64,000 nucleotides of DNA from contig CBDDDL010000003.1 of NCBI GenBank assembly GCA_965226645.1, positions 620,001 to 684,000 on the forward strand, written 5' to 3'. The stretch is from Poriferisodalis sp965226645 (lineage in GTDB: Bacteria > Actinomycetota > Acidimicrobiia > Acidimicrobiales > Poriferisodalaceae). Below are positions 34,802 to 43,768 of the stretch, piece by piece. Position 1 is the first letter of the stretch. Each line of letters begins with the position of its first letter. The translations under genes and the position numbers were made by a program. The notes under the pieces were generated by a model. That model saw only the letters and a program-made list of their open reading frames with translations, was not told the origin of the DNA and did no database searches.

Positions 34802-35870
34802 GGGCGAACTCCATCGGTGGTTGCAAGTGAACGGTCATGATGACCGTTGCCAACACATGCAGCCGACCGATGGAGGTGTCCAGTATGGCAGCGAGGCTGA
34901 GTTTGGATGAGCGGGTGTTCATCGAGTCGTCGCTCGGGGTGGGTTGCGGCGTCGCGGACGTAGCGCAGCGGCTGGGCCGTGATCCGTCGACGGTGCATCG
35001 CGAGCTGGCCCGCTGCGTCGACGGGGCGGGCTATGACGCCCGCTCGGCGCACGCGTCGGCGTGTGCGAGGGCGCGACGCGTTCGGGCCTCGAAGCTTGCG
35101 GACGATGCGGTGCTGGCCGCTGCGGTCAATGAGCGCTTGAAGCTGCGTTGGTCCCCGCACGCCGCGGCGGCGGACCTGCGCGAGGCGGGCATGAGCGTGT
35201 GCGCGGAGACCATCTACCGGGCGTGCTACGCGAACGACGCGCGCAGCGGCCTGCCCGCCGGCTCCTGGGAGAAGCTGCCGCGGCGCGCCCGGCGCCGTCG
35301 GCCGCGCAGCGTCGCGCAGGCCCAAAAGCCCAGCCCGCTGGGGGAATACCGGCCGATAGCCGACCGGCCCGACGACGTCGAGGACCGTGCAGAGCCCGGC
35401 CACTGGGAAGGCGACCTCATCGTCGGCAAAGCGAACCGCACCGCTGCGGTCACGCTCGCCGAGCGCACCAGCCGCTACACGGTCACCGCGGCGCTGCCCG
35501 ACGGCTACGGCGCGCCGCAAGTCGCCGCGGCGGTCACCGCGGCTCTGGGTTGCCAGCCTGGCGGGCTGGTGCGCACGCTCACCTGGGACCAAGGCCGCGA
35601 GATGGCCCGCTGGGCCGACGTCGAGGCCGCGCTCGGCATCGAAGTGTTCTTCTGCGAGCCGCGCTCGCCGTGGCAGCGGCCCACCAACGAGCAGACCAAC
35701 GGGCTGCTGCGCCGATGGCTCCCCAAAGGCACCAGCCTCGACATCGGACAACTGCGCCTTGCGGTCATCGAGGACAAACTCAACCACATGCCCCGCCGAC
35801 TCCACGACTGGCAATCAGCCGCCGACATCTACACTCAACTCACTTGCAACCACCGGTAGAGCTTGCCCAG
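34802..35870 (+). mobile_element. IS30-family insertion sequence
   Basis: The terminal inverted repeats share GGTGGTTGCAAGTGA (left about 34816-34830, right complement about 35842-35856). Similarity extends outward to GGGC at both edges, giving about 29 bp with a few mismatches. A single transposase gene fills the interior. The element sits between the cytochrome gene and the FabZ-like gene and seems to have broken neither. An internally deleted relative lies at 61749-62016. Confidence 0.85.
34885..35859 (+). CDS. IS30-family transposase
   Basis: This 324-aa transposase has an N-terminal helix-turn-helix (LSLDERVFIESSLGVGCGVA, DPSTVHRELARC) and a second DNA-binding segment (SVCAETIYRACY). 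The DDE core follows: HWEGDLIVGKAN (first Asp), TLTWDQGREMARW (second Asp) and SPWQRPTNEQTNGLLRRW (Glu). All three catalytic acids appear present and the frame is intact, so it may be active. ATG 34885 is chosen because GGAGG lies 8 nt upstream and the HTH begins normally; an upstream ATG at 34837 would read through the terminal repeat. Confidence 0.9.
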   Translation: MAARLSLDERVFIESSLGVGCGVADVAQRLGRDPSTVHRELARCVDGAGYDARSAHASACARARRVRASKLADDAVLAAAVNERLKLRWSPHAAAADLREAGMSVCAETIYRACYANDARSGLPAGSWEKLPRRARRRRPRSVAQAQKPSPLGEYRPIADRPDDVEDRAEPGHWEGDLIVGKANRTAAVTLAERTSRYTVTAALPDGYGAPQVAAAVTAALGCQPGGLVRTLTWDQGREMARWADVEAALGIEVFFCEPRSPWQRPTNEQTNGLLRRWLPKGTSLDIGQLRLAVIEDKLNHMPRRLHDWQSAADIYTQLTCNHR

Positions 35871-35891
35871 GATCAGCTTCGCGGACGGCAC

Positions 35892-35897
35892 TAGCTT
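35892..35897 (+). promoter_or_regulatory. -10-like TAGCTT, leaderless start of the FabZ-like gene
   Basis: TAGCTT is followed by 7 nt and GTG 35905, with no Shine-Dalgarno. It lies about 20 bp outside the IS30 right end, so the gene keeps its own promoter despite the insertion. Hexamer and spacing are identical to those before the acyl-CoA synthetase at 10581. Confidence 0.5.
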
Positions 35898-35904
35898 CGC
35901 CTCA

Positions 35905-36345
35905 GTGAACTCGACGAGTCCCTTACCCCGTCCCGACGAACTGCTGCCGCACCGTGCGCCGTTCTTGCTGGTGGACGAGATCGTCGAGCTGGTGCCGGGT
36001 GAGCGCTGCGTCGGTCTGTGGCATCTCGATGACGAAGATTTCTTCGCGGGGCATTTTCCGGGTCGGCCGACGCTGCCCGGAGTGCTCATGGTCGAGGCAC
36101 TCGCGCAAACTGCGGGCTTGGCTGTGGCTGCCGCCGCATCGCTTACCGGCAAGCTCGCACTTCTCGGCGGCATCGACAGGGCCCGTTTTCGTCGGCAGGT
36201 CACGCCCGGCGACACGCTGCGCCTCGAAGTCACGCTCGACCGCCTGACGGCCCGCGCCGGACGCGCATCGGGCACGGCCAGCGTAAATGGCCAAACCGCC
36301 TGCGAAGCCTCGATGATGTTCTTGATCGCCGACGCCTCAGCCTGA
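35905..36345 (+). CDS. fabZ: FabZ-like (3R)-hydroxyacyl-ACP dehydratase
   Basis: This 146-aa hot-dog-fold protein reads LLPHRAPFLLVDEIVEL, FFAGHFPGRPTLPGVLMVEALAQTAG (catalytic His and Glu) and GGIDRARFRRQVTPGDTLRLEV, the standard FabZ layout. It dehydrates beta-hydroxyacyl-ACP in fatty acid synthesis. GTG 35905 is preferred over a TTG at 35863 that lies in the IS30 end. The last Ala codon and the TGA stop are supplied by the terminal repeat of IS1380 copy C, so the native C terminus has been replaced, probably by only a few residues. Confidence 0.85.
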   Translation: MNSTSPLPRPDELLPHRAPFLLVDEIVELVPGERCVGLWHLDDEDFFAGHFPGRPTLPGVLMVEALAQTAGLAVAAAASLTGKLALLGGIDRARFRRQVTPGDTLRLEVTLDRLTARAGRASGTASVNGQTACEASMMFLIADASA

Positions 36346-36392
36346 ATCCACCGATTGGTGGGTGTGTGGGGGTGGTCGCGTCCGCGAAAAAG

Positions 36393-36452
36393 GCCTCCTG
36401 ATCTGCGACGATTGTGGTGTCAGAAGCCACATTCGTCTCAAAAACAGGAGGC
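36393..36452 (+). promoter_or_regulatory. Long hairpin sequestering the transposase ribosome-binding site
   Basis: GCCTCCTG (36393-36400) pairs perfectly with CAGGAGGC (36445-36452), which contains the Shine-Dalgarno AGGAGG. An inner imperfect stem pairs GACGATTGTGG with CCACATTCGTC. Similar outer arms are retained in copies A and B. In a transcript entering from outside, the ribosome site would be masked, while an internal promoter in the loop region would free it. Confidence 0.55.
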
Positions 36453-37660
36453 ACTTTTGTTTCTGCATCATCGCGCAGTCCGGACCGGTTCGCAACGACG
36501 GTTGATCATGAGGGCCTGGTGGCCAACGCGGGCCTGATCCTGGCGGGCACGCTGATGGCCCGTCTGGGCCTTTCGGGGCTGATCGAGCGGTGGGTGCGCA
36601 CCGGTTCCGCGAACCCGGGCCCCAAGATCTGCACCGTGGTCGCCGCGATGCTCGCAGGCGGCACCCATATCGATCATGTCGGGATGCTGCGCGCCGGACG
36701 CACCGGTCGGGTGCTGGGGTTCCGCCCGATGGCGCCCTCGACGGTCGGGACGTTGCGGCGGACGTTCACGTTCGGTCACGTCCGCCAGCTCGAAGCGGTG
36801 CTGTCGCGCACGCTCGCTCGCGCATGGCAGTTGGGAGCAGGCCCGGGCCGTGCGCCGCTGGTGGTCGATCTGGACTCCACGATCTGCGAGGTCCACGGCA
36901 AACAAAAACAAGGCGCCGCGTACGGCTACACCAAAGAGCTCGGCTATCACCCGCTGCTCGCCGCACGCGCCGACACCGGCGAGGTGCTCGGCGCCCGCAT
37001 GCGCAAAGGCTCCGCGGGGTCCTCGCGAGGCGTGGAGCGCTTCGTCGACGAGCTCGCCGCGAACCTGCGACGAGCCGGGGCTGCCGGGCCGACCACGGTG
37101 CGCGGCGACTCGGGATTCTGGTCACGCAAACTGATCGACCGCCTCGACGCCCACAACATCAAATGGTCGATCACCGTCACCCTCGGATCCGCTGTTCGCG
37201 CAGCGATCCAAGCGATCCCCAGCACCGCATGGACCGACATCGCTTACACCAAAGACGGCCACGCCCAGGTCGCCGAAACCCAATACACCACCCGCCTCGC
37301 CCGGCCGCGGCAAAGCCAAGCGCACCGTCCGCCTCGTCGTCCGCGCCGCACCCGTCCCCTCACCGACTGCGCACCGCTCGCAGCATCGGCCACGACGCTC
37401 GCTGACGCACCGCACGCACAGCCCGTGCCTCGCCCGACGCGTCGTCGGCTGGCGACACCACATGCATTCATCAGGAGCCCAACACCGAACACGACACCGC
37501 CGCCGCCGACGAGTTCCACCGCGCCCACGCCGTCGTCGAGCTCGCCATCCGCGACCTCAAAGAAGGCACCGGGCTCGAGCACGTCCCCTCAGGCCACTAC
37601 TGGGCGAACTGCGCACCGCTCGCATGCGCCGTGCTCGTTGCTGCCGGGGCTGCCGGGTGA
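36430..37660 (+). pseudogene. IS1380-family transposase, frameshifted
   Basis: The frame encodes LVANAGLILAGTLMARLGLS, VVAAMLAGGTHIDHV, VVDLDSTICEVHGKQKQGAAYGY (first catalytic Asp), HPLLAARADTGEVL and GDSGFWSRKLIDRLDAHNIKW (second Asp). At about 37300 it shifts, and later conserved pieces (ELAIRDLKEGTGLEHVPSGHYWANC) appear in another frame near 37530-37620. No proper start follows the AGGAGG: copy B has TTG-GTG at that place whereas this copy has TTT-GTT. The product would be non-functional. Confidence 0.8.
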
Positions 37661-38580
37661 TCCACAACATCGGCCACCCGACCATCGACAGGCCGCCGCG
37701 CGCGCTCGGGCGAAGCGACCGCAGCCGCCGCACGGCATCGTCGAGGCGATCCGCCAGCTCAGCGTCACCCGAAACAGCGCCGTCAAGGCCCGCTCCGCTG
37801 CGCCAGATCCGATCTGCTCGTCACTGCTCCCGCCGCGTTGCGCGAGCAGCTCGACACCCGCCGGACCGAAAGGCCGCCGTGTGCGCTCGGTTGCGGCCCG
37901 ACACCGACCGCCTCGCCGATCGCGCCGCTCGCCCAGCTCGGCCAGGCCGACGAGCTCGGCCGCCGGCTCGACCGGCTGGTCGCCGCCGCAGCACCCACAA
38001 CCCTGTCACGCCTCGGGTGCGGCACTCACCACACCGCGGCCCTGCTCGTCGCCGCGGGCGAACATCGACCGCCTCCTGAGGCGTCGTTCGCTCATCTGTG
38101 CGCAGCCGCGCCGGTCCCCGCATCCAGCGGGCGACCCAGCGTCACCCTCAACTTCGCAGGCAACCGCGCAGCCAACCGAGCCCTGCACATGAATCGTCCG
38201 GCTCCGCTACTGCCGAACCCGCAGCTACATGGACCGCCGCCTCGCCGAAGGCAAAACCAAAAAGGAAGCCATCCGCGCCTCAAACGCTTCGTCGCCCGAG
38301 AGCTCTAAACCAGGCGACCTCCCAACAACCCGCACTTGCGCGACCCCAACCCGCCACCGACCCGCGAAACCCGCGCCCACCAAAGGCCAATCGGTGGATT
38401 CAGGCTAAGAGGGCGAGCGAGACCGCAGCGAACGGCGGCCCCACAACGACATCGGCGGCGAGTCCTCCGCCCGAATCCGCCTACGAGCGCGGCGAACCAA
38501 GACGGGAAGCGAGACGCGTTTCAGTGAGGGTCGTGACCCATCCGAGCGGACTGTGAGCGTCCGTCCGCCTTCGACGTTGG

Positions 38581-39374
38581 CTACCGCAGGTGGGCGGGGC
38601 GGGGATCGGCGAGGCGGCCCAGCGGGGACTGTGCTCGCAGACCGCCGTCCACGACAATGGCCTCGCCGGTCACGAACGACGATTCTTCGCTGGCCAGCCA
38701 TACAGCGACGCTCGCAATTTCGCCGGGATGACCCAGCCGACGCAGCGCATGCGCGTTGATGTTGCGCTCGAGGATGGCCGGATCGCTCATCATCCGCTGC
38801 ACTGGTGGCGTCTGGATGGTGCCGGGGCAGATGGCGTTGACGCGCACCCCTGCAGGGGCGTGATCGGTCGACAGTGCGCGGGTCAGGTTGATGACGGCCG
38901 CTTTTGATGCGGCGTAGACCACCGAGCCGCCATCGCCGTGCAATCCGCTGACTGACGCGGTGTTGATGATCGAGCCACTGCCGCGAGATTCCATCACCGG
39001 GACGGCGTACTTGGCTCCCAGGTACACAGAGCGCACGTTGACGTTCATGACGAGGTCCCAGTCCTTGGGCGCGAGCTCTACCGCCGTGCCGGGTCGCAAC
39101 GTGCCGGCGTTGTTGAACAGCACGTCGAGCCCGCCCCAGCGCTCCACCGCCGCGGCAACCATCGCCTCGACATCGTCCGGTTGGGAGACGTCGGCGCGGA
39201 AGCCATGCGCCTCGCCACCGGCCTCGATGATCTCCTCGACGACACCATCGACACGGTCGCGACGGATGTCGACGGCCAGCACGGACGCGCCCTCTGCTGC
39301 GAATCGGCGCGCGCTGGCGGCGCCGATGCCAGACGCTGCACCGGTCACGATGGCGATCTTGTTCTCGAGCAGCA
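38581..39374 (-). CDS. Short-chain dehydrogenase/reductase
   Basis: This 264-aa classical SDR uses NAD(P)(H). It has the Rossmann TGAASGIGAASARRFAAEG, NNAGTL, catalytic Ser in the NTASVSG segment, and YAASKAAVINLTRAL with the YxxxK pair. Gly/Pro residues ICPGTIQTPPV and IVVDGGL close the fold. ATG 39374 is chosen because GGAGG lies just upstream; longer in-frame starts (39414) would add an atypical tail. The substrate is unknown. It is transcribed divergently from the esterase. Confidence 0.88.
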
Positions 39375-39423
39375 TGGGGCCTCCTCGCTCGTCGGGCTCG
39401 CGCCGCATCGACACGGCGCATCG

Positions 39424-39429
39424 ACACTA
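39424..39429 (-). promoter_or_regulatory. -10-like TAGTGT for the SDR gene
   Basis: On the minus strand TAGTGT lies about 50 nt upstream of ATG 39374. Transcription starting about 7 nt downstream would give a leader of roughly 40 nt containing the GGAGG site. It is back to back with the esterase promoter candidate at 39446. Confidence 0.3.
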
Positions 39430-39445
39430 GGACGCAGCGCCTGAC

Positions 39446-39451
39446 TACGTT
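39446..39451 (+). promoter_or_regulatory. -10-like TACGTT for the esterase gene
   Basis: TACGTT precedes ATG 39502 by 50 nt; a CAGGGGGG ribosome site lies just upstream of that ATG. The assignment depends only on the TAnnnT pattern and the divergent arrangement. Confidence 0.3.
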
Positions 39452-39501
39452 GTGGCAGTCGAACCGGATCGAACCGATTCGTGCCGAAACAGGGGGGCTC
39501 G

Positions 39502-40386
39502 ATGGCGAGCGCAGAGTTCTACAGAATCCGCGAGATCATCGCGTCGCAACGCATGCCGGCCGACATCGCGGCCATGCGCGCAGGCATCGAAACCACCGCC
39601 CGGCCGCTGCCGGCTGGGGTCAACGGCGAGATGATTGATGCCAATGGAGTCCCGTGCGAGTTGCAGATGCCCGACGGCGGCAGCGCCGACGCGATCGTGC
39701 TGTACGTGCACGGTGGCGGGTACGTCGCCGGGTCGATCGGCTCGCACCGAAACCTGACCGGTCACTTGGCCCTGCAGTTGGGTTGTCCGGTGCTCTCTGT
39801 CGACTATCGCCTTGCACCCGAGCATCCTCACCCCGCTCCGGTCGAGGACTCGGTCGCTGCGTATCGCTGGTTGCTCGACCAAGGTCATTCAGCCGACCGG
39901 ATCGCCATCGCAGGCGACTCCGCAGGCGGGGGACTGACGGTGGCGACGCTCATGAAGTTGCGCGACCTGGGTCTGCCATTGCCGGCTGCAGGCGTGTCCA
40001 TCTCGCCGTGGGTCGACATGGCGGGGACGGGGGAGAGCATGGTCACCCGTTCCGACCGAGACCCGATGGTGAGCGGTCCTGACATTCGGCGTCTTGCAGG
40101 TGTTTTCCTCGGCCCTGACGGTGATCTTGCCGATCCATTGGCGTCGCCGCTCGACGGTGACTTGTCCGGGCTGCCGCCGTTGTTGATTCATGTTGGCGAC
40201 GACGAAGTGCTGCTGTCGGACAGCGAGCGGCTGGCCCACAAGGCCCGCACGTCTGGCGTTGACGTGACCCTTGAGGTCTGGCCCGAAATGATCCACGTCT
40301 GGCACTCGATGGCGGGCTTGTTTCCCGAGGCCGACGACGGCGTGGCACGCGTCGCGGAATACCTCAGCGAGCGCCTGGGGGTCTGA
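39502..40386 (+). CDS. Alpha/beta-hydrolase-3 (HSL family) esterase
   Basis: This 294-aa hydrolase has the hormone-sensitive-lipase oxyanion motif YVHGGGYVAGS, the nucleophile elbow GDSAGGG, and the acid and base in VGDDEVLLSDS and MIHVWHSMAGL. It should cleave short-chain esters in the cytoplasm; the natural substrate is unknown. ATG 39502 with GGGGGG upstream is preferred over GTG 39481. The N-terminal cap helix (ASAEFYRIREIIASQRM) is typical of the family. Confidence 0.9.
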   Translation: MASAEFYRIREIIASQRMPADIAAMRAGIETTARPLPAGVNGEMIDANGVPCELQMPDGGSADAIVLYVHGGGYVAGSIGSHRNLTGHLALQLGCPVLSVDYRLAPEHPHPAPVEDSVAAYRWLLDQGHSADRIAIAGDSAGGGLTVATLMKLRDLGLPLPAAGVSISPWVDMAGTGESMVTRSDRDPMVSGPDIRRLAGVFLGPDGDLADPLASPLDGDLSGLPPLLIHVGDDEVLLSDSERLAHKARTSGVDVTLEVWPEMIHVWHSMAGLFPEADDGVARVAEYLSERLGV

Positions 40387-40409
40387 ACGGCTGAGCAACC
40401 CGACGGGGC

Positions 40410-41108
40410 TCAGGACTCGGACACCTCGTCGAGGAACCAGTCGACCAGGTCAAAGCAGTTACGCCTGTTCGCAGCTTCGTTGCGCGTCACGTCGGCCACG
40501 ATGCCGTCGCGGGTCACGCCGCACGATGCCAAGTAGCTGTCGCTTGCCTCGCGCATCCAGCCGCTGGCTAGCTCGACGTTGATCTCGGGATGGAACTGGG
40601 TTCCCACGCTTCGCCCTATCCGGAACAACTGCGGGCACGTTTCGGTGCTTGCGAGCAGGTCGGCACCCGGTGGCAGTGTGAAGCGATCGTGGTGCCACTC
40701 CATCCACGGCCCGGCCGAGATCGGCAGTTCTACGCCGTTGGCCGGTGTGATCCGGTACCAGCCGATCTCGGTCTCTGGTGATCGCTCGACCGAGCCGCCA
40801 AGGGCTGCGGCGAGTGCCTGGCCCCCAAAGCAGATTCCCAGCACGGGCGTGCCGTCGTCATGCGAACGCCGTATGAGGTCGAGTTCGTCGCCGATCCACA
40901 CACTGATGGCGTCCTCGTACACCGACCAGTACGAGCCCATGATCACCAAGAGGTCGAAGCTGTCTAACGGCAGCGGTTCGAACCGATCAGGCAGGGATGT
41001 GTCGGGCACCATGACGTGGGAGTGGCATTCCACGCCGCGCTCGACGAGCCGATCACCGACGTAACCGGGTTTCGTACCAGCCTCGTGCGAGACGATGAGC
41101 GCCCTCAC
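40410..41108 (-). CDS. Class I glutamine amidotransferase-like protein, candidate gamma-glutamyl hydrolase
   Basis: The 232-aa protein has the GATase triad: Cys in VLGICFGGQALAAALGG, and His/Glu in GTQFHPEINVE. RALIVSHEAGTKPGYVGDRLVERG at the N terminus places it with GuaA-like stand-alone GATases. The GTG start overlaps the P450 stop (GTGA), so it is translationally coupled to a P450. With two glutamine-synthetase-like genes next door it may hydrolyse gamma-glutamyl amides, like AtdA2-type proteins of aniline operons (inference). Confidence 0.75.
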   Translation of the reverse strand: MRALIVSHEAGTKPGYVGDRLVERGVECHSHVMVPDTSLPDRFEPLPLDSFDLLVIMGSYWSVYEDAISVWIGDELDLIRRSHDDGTPVLGICFGGQALAAALGGSVERSPETEIGWYRITPANGVELPISAGPWMEWHHDRFTLPPGADLLASTETCPQLFRIGRSVGTQFHPEINVELASGWMREASDSYLASCGVTRDGIVADVTRNEAANRRNCFDLVDWFLDEVSES

Positions 41109-42412
41109 GCGGCCAGTCCATGCGCATCCAATTCGGCCACCGAGACCGGCAAGTGCTTGATGCCGGAGATGAAGTTGGATCGCAGCCACTCGATCGGGCC
41201 GTCTTGTTCGATCCTGACCACCCGTCGCAGCAGTTCCTCGAAGACCACCTTGATTTCCATGCGCGCCAACCACGCACCCAGGCACAGGTGAGGGCCGTTC
41301 CGGCCGAAGGCCATGTGCTCGTTGTCTTGACGCGCCAAATCAAATCTGAACGGGTGAGCGAACCGATCCTCATCGTGGTCTGCGCTCACGTAGTAGAGAA
41401 CCACCTTGTCGCCCGCCCGCACCTTGGTACCGCGGATCTCGGTGTCCACAGTTGCGGTGCGTCGGAAGTGCGTGGTGACCGAGCTGGCTCGCAGCACCTC
41501 CTCTGTGGCGGATTCGGTCAGCGACTCGTCGCCGGCCAACACCGCAGCTCGCCAGGTGTCATAGACGTGGGGGTGTGCCAAGAGCACCCACAGCCCGTGC
41601 GTCATCGTGTAGCGGGTCGTGTCGTTGCCTGCGGCGATCAGCAGCGTGAAGAAATTCTTGAACTCCAGGTCCGTCAGGGGCGAGCCGTCAGTGGTGGGGG
41701 CCAGCAGTTGGCTGATCACGTCCCTTGTCGGGCACTCGCGTCGCTTTTGGGCCTGTTCCGCGGCGTATTCGAAGATCTTCACCGTGGCAGGACTTCGGAA
41801 CGGCATGAAACGGAATTCGTCGGTGTCGACGAGTCCGACCGGGTAGTCGGTGAAGTCGGGATCGGTGTTGCCGAGCAGCGCATCGCCCCACTCGACGAGC
41901 TGGTGGCCGTCGGAGTCGCTGGTGCCCAGCATGCGACCCAGCATTCGCATCGGCAGTTCCTGCGCCACTTCGGTCACGAAATCGAAGCGACCCTTCGGCA
42001 GGGCCCGGTCCAGGACTTCGCAGGCCAGTGCACGAATTGCCGCTTCGTACGTGTTGACGACTCGCGGCGTGAAGCCCCGGCTCACCAGGCGGCGGAATCT
42101 GGTGTGCTCGGGAGGATCCATCTCCATCATCGTGCAGCGAGCTACCAGTTCGTCGGGCTCCATGTCCTCAAGCCGGATGCCTCGTGACGAAGTGAAGGTC
42201 GACACGTCCCTGCTGATGCGGAACGCGTCGTCGTACTTGGTGATAGCCCAATATCCGCGTCCGTCGACCTCGTCGATCCACGTCACCGGTTCGTCGCGCC
42301 GCAAGCGTGCAAACGTGGCGTGCGGGACACCCTGGGTCCAGACGTCGTGGTCGGAGATGTTGGCGTTGTCGGGTCCCAAGTCGTTCAGATACGGCTCGGC
42401 CCAGGTGCTCAT
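41105..42412 (-). CDS. Cytochrome P450 (first of pair)
   Basis: This 435-aa soluble P450 has the I-helix AAGNDTTR (acid and Thr for O2 activation), the helix-K region EEVLRASSVTTHFRRT, and the haem loop FGRNGPHLCLGAWLARME with the ligand Cys. Its overall pattern is that of actinobacterial CYP125/142/CYP107-type enzymes. ATG 42412 begins 4 nt after the stop of the upstream P450, whereas the long open frame upstream is a shadow. It is the middle gene of a P450-P450-GATase operon. Redox partners are not encoded nearby. Confidence 0.88.
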   Translation of the reverse strand: MSTWAEPYLNDLGPDNANISDHDVWTQGVPHATFARLRRDEPVTWIDEVDGRGYWAITKYDDAFRISRDVSTFTSSRGIRLEDMEPDELVARCTMMEMDPPEHTRFRRLVSRGFTPRVVNTYEAAIRALACEVLDRALPKGRFDFVTEVAQELPMRMLGRMLGTSDSDGHQLVEWGDALLGNTDPDFTDYPVGLVDTDEFRFMPFRSPATVKIFEYAAEQAQKRRECPTRDVISQLLAPTTDGSPLTDLEFKNFFTLLIAAGNDTTRYTMTHGLWVLLAHPHVYDTWRAAVLAGDESLTESATEEVLRASSVTTHFRRTATVDTEIRGTKVRAGDKVVLYYVSADHDEDRFAHPFRFDLARQDNEHMAFGRNGPHLCLGAWLARMEIKVVFEELLRRVVRIEQDGPIEWLRSNFISGIKHLPVSVAELDAHGLAA

Positions 42413-42416
42413 TGCA

Positions 42417-43688
42417 TCACCCTCGCACAGGCGCAGTTGTGCCGTCGACGCCAATGTCGACCGACGCCACGCCGTGAACGAAGTTGGACGGAATCCGCAC
42501 CAGGTTCGCAGCGCTGGCAGGTCGGACACCTCGATCCAGCATCGCCTCGAGCAGCACGCGCAGCTCCATTCGTGCCAGGAAGGCGCCCAAGCAGAAATGC
42601 GGCCCGCCGCCCCCGAATGCGATCTGCGCGTTGTCAACCCTGCCGATATCAAACTCGTCGGGCCGATCGAACGTGGCTCCATCCCGATTGGCCGACGGAT
42701 ACCACATGACGACTTTGTCCCCGGCGGAGATGGCGGTGCCAGCGAGCTCAGTATCGACCGCGGCGGTTCGCCGCATGTGCAGGATCGGCGAAGCCCAGCG
42801 GATGACTTCCTCGACAGCGTTCGGCACTAAGCGGTGATCTGCCGCTAGCCGATCCCACTGTTCCGGATGCTCGGCGAACGCGATCGTCCCGTGAGTGATC
42901 GCTGTGCGCGTCGTCTCGTTGCCGCCGAACACGAGCACCTGAAAGAAATTCCGGAACTCGGCTGCCGTGAGACGGTCGCCCCCCACCTCGGCGTGCACCA
43001 AGTGGCTCACCAGGTCGTCTGTCGGCTGATCGAGGCGTTGGTCGCTGAGCTTTGCCCCGTACGCATACAGGCCCCACGCAGCAGGGCTGCCAAAAGGAAG
43101 CAGGCGAAGTGGCGTCGTGTTGCCGTATGCATCTGGTGGAAGCGATTGGGAGTCGGTGGTGCCTTCCACCAGATGATTTGACAGCTCGACCATGTAGTTC
43201 GCGTCTTCGGGAGGCACCCCCAAGATGGCGATGATCACGCGGATCGGCAGCGGTGCCGCTACGAGATCGACCCAGTCGCCGCCGCCCCGCTCGATCACGA
43301 CATCGAGCAGCTCGTCTGCGATCTCGCGAGTGCGTTGTTCGTATTGACGCATCTGGCGCGGTGTGAAGGCTTTGCTCACGACTCTGCGCAGTCGCGTGTG
43401 CGCCGGCGGGTCGTGCTCGAGGATCGAGCGACGGGCCTCCAGTGCATCGGCTTCGAGATCCCACAGGTTCACGTGACCGATCGCCGACGAGAAGCGTTCG
43501 GGATGGCGGGACACCTCGCACACGTCGTCGTGCCGAGCCACCGCCCAGAAACCGCCGTCCCCGTACGAGTTCCAATGCAGGCCCGGCCGCTGGCGAAGCG
43601 TCGCGAAGTCGTCCCACGGGATGCCGGTCGCGTAGCGGTTCGCGTCCGCGATGTCGATGTCGTTCTCGGTGTTGACCGCACGTGGCAT
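42417..43688 (-). CDS. Cytochrome P450 (second of pair)
   Basis: This 423-aa P450 has the I-helix VFGGNETTRTAITHG, the K-helix EEVIRWASPILHMRRT, and the haem loop FGGGGPHFCLGAFLARMELR. It is clearly paralogous to the downstream P450 but not a recent duplicate. It leads the operon and is preceded by a TAGCAT hexamer 6 nt before the ATG. Substrate is unknown; context points to an amine or its gamma-glutamyl derivative. Confidence 0.88.
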   Translation of the reverse strand: MPRAVNTENDIDIADANRYATGIPWDDFATLRQRPGLHWNSYGDGGFWAVARHDDVCEVSRHPERFSSAIGHVNLWDLEADALEARRSILEHDPPAHTRLRRVVSKAFTPRQMRQYEQRTREIADELLDVVIERGGGDWVDLVAAPLPIRVIIAILGVPPEDANYMVELSNHLVEGTTDSQSLPPDAYGNTTPLRLLPFGSPAAWGLYAYGAKLSDQRLDQPTDDLVSHLVHAEVGGDRLTAAEFRNFFQVLVFGGNETTRTAITHGTIAFAEHPEQWDRLAADHRLVPNAVEEVIRWASPILHMRRTAAVDTELAGTAISAGDKVVMWYPSANRDGATFDRPDEFDIGRVDNAQIAFGGGGPHFCLGAFLARMELRVLLEAMLDRGVRPASAANLVRIPSNFVHGVASVDIGVDGTTAPVRG

Positions 43689-43694
43689 GGGCGA

Positions 43695-43700
43695 ATGCTA
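43695..43700 (-). promoter_or_regulatory. -10-like TAGCAT, leaderless start of the P450 operon
   Basis: On the minus strand TAGCAT is followed by 6 nt (TCGCCC) and ATG 43688, with no Shine-Dalgarno. The divergent glutamine-synthetase-like gene starts 80 bp away, so this short region controls both transcription units. Confidence 0.5.
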
Positions 43701-43768
43701 AGTCTGTGCCCGCCCACAGGCAGAACATCCTCCCGCCCTGCACCCGAACATGACCGAGGAATCAGCCC

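Larger units (their letters stand above)
36340..38405 (+). mobile_element. IS1380-type insertion sequence, copy C (largest copy)
   Basis: The element is bounded by GCCTGAATCCACCGATTGG (36340-36358) and its exact complement (38387-38405), 2,066 bp in all. It contains an SD-sequestering hairpin and one transposase frame that is intact for about 290 codons before frameshifting near 37300. Outside lie CTCA on the left and TAAG on the right, so no clear target duplication is visible. It inserted at the 3' end of the FabZ-like gene. The 175 bp beyond the right end (38406-38580) hold nothing recognisable. Confidence 0.85.

Noticed and set aside
34803..34884. Separate small gene before the IS30 transposase
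   Set aside because: The ORF only reads through the IS terminal repeat; the ribosome site supports ATG 34885.
38405..39427. 340-aa minus-strand ORF overlapping the SDR gene
   Set aside because: Shifted shadow of the SDR; the true frame has TGxxxGIG and YxxxK motifs.
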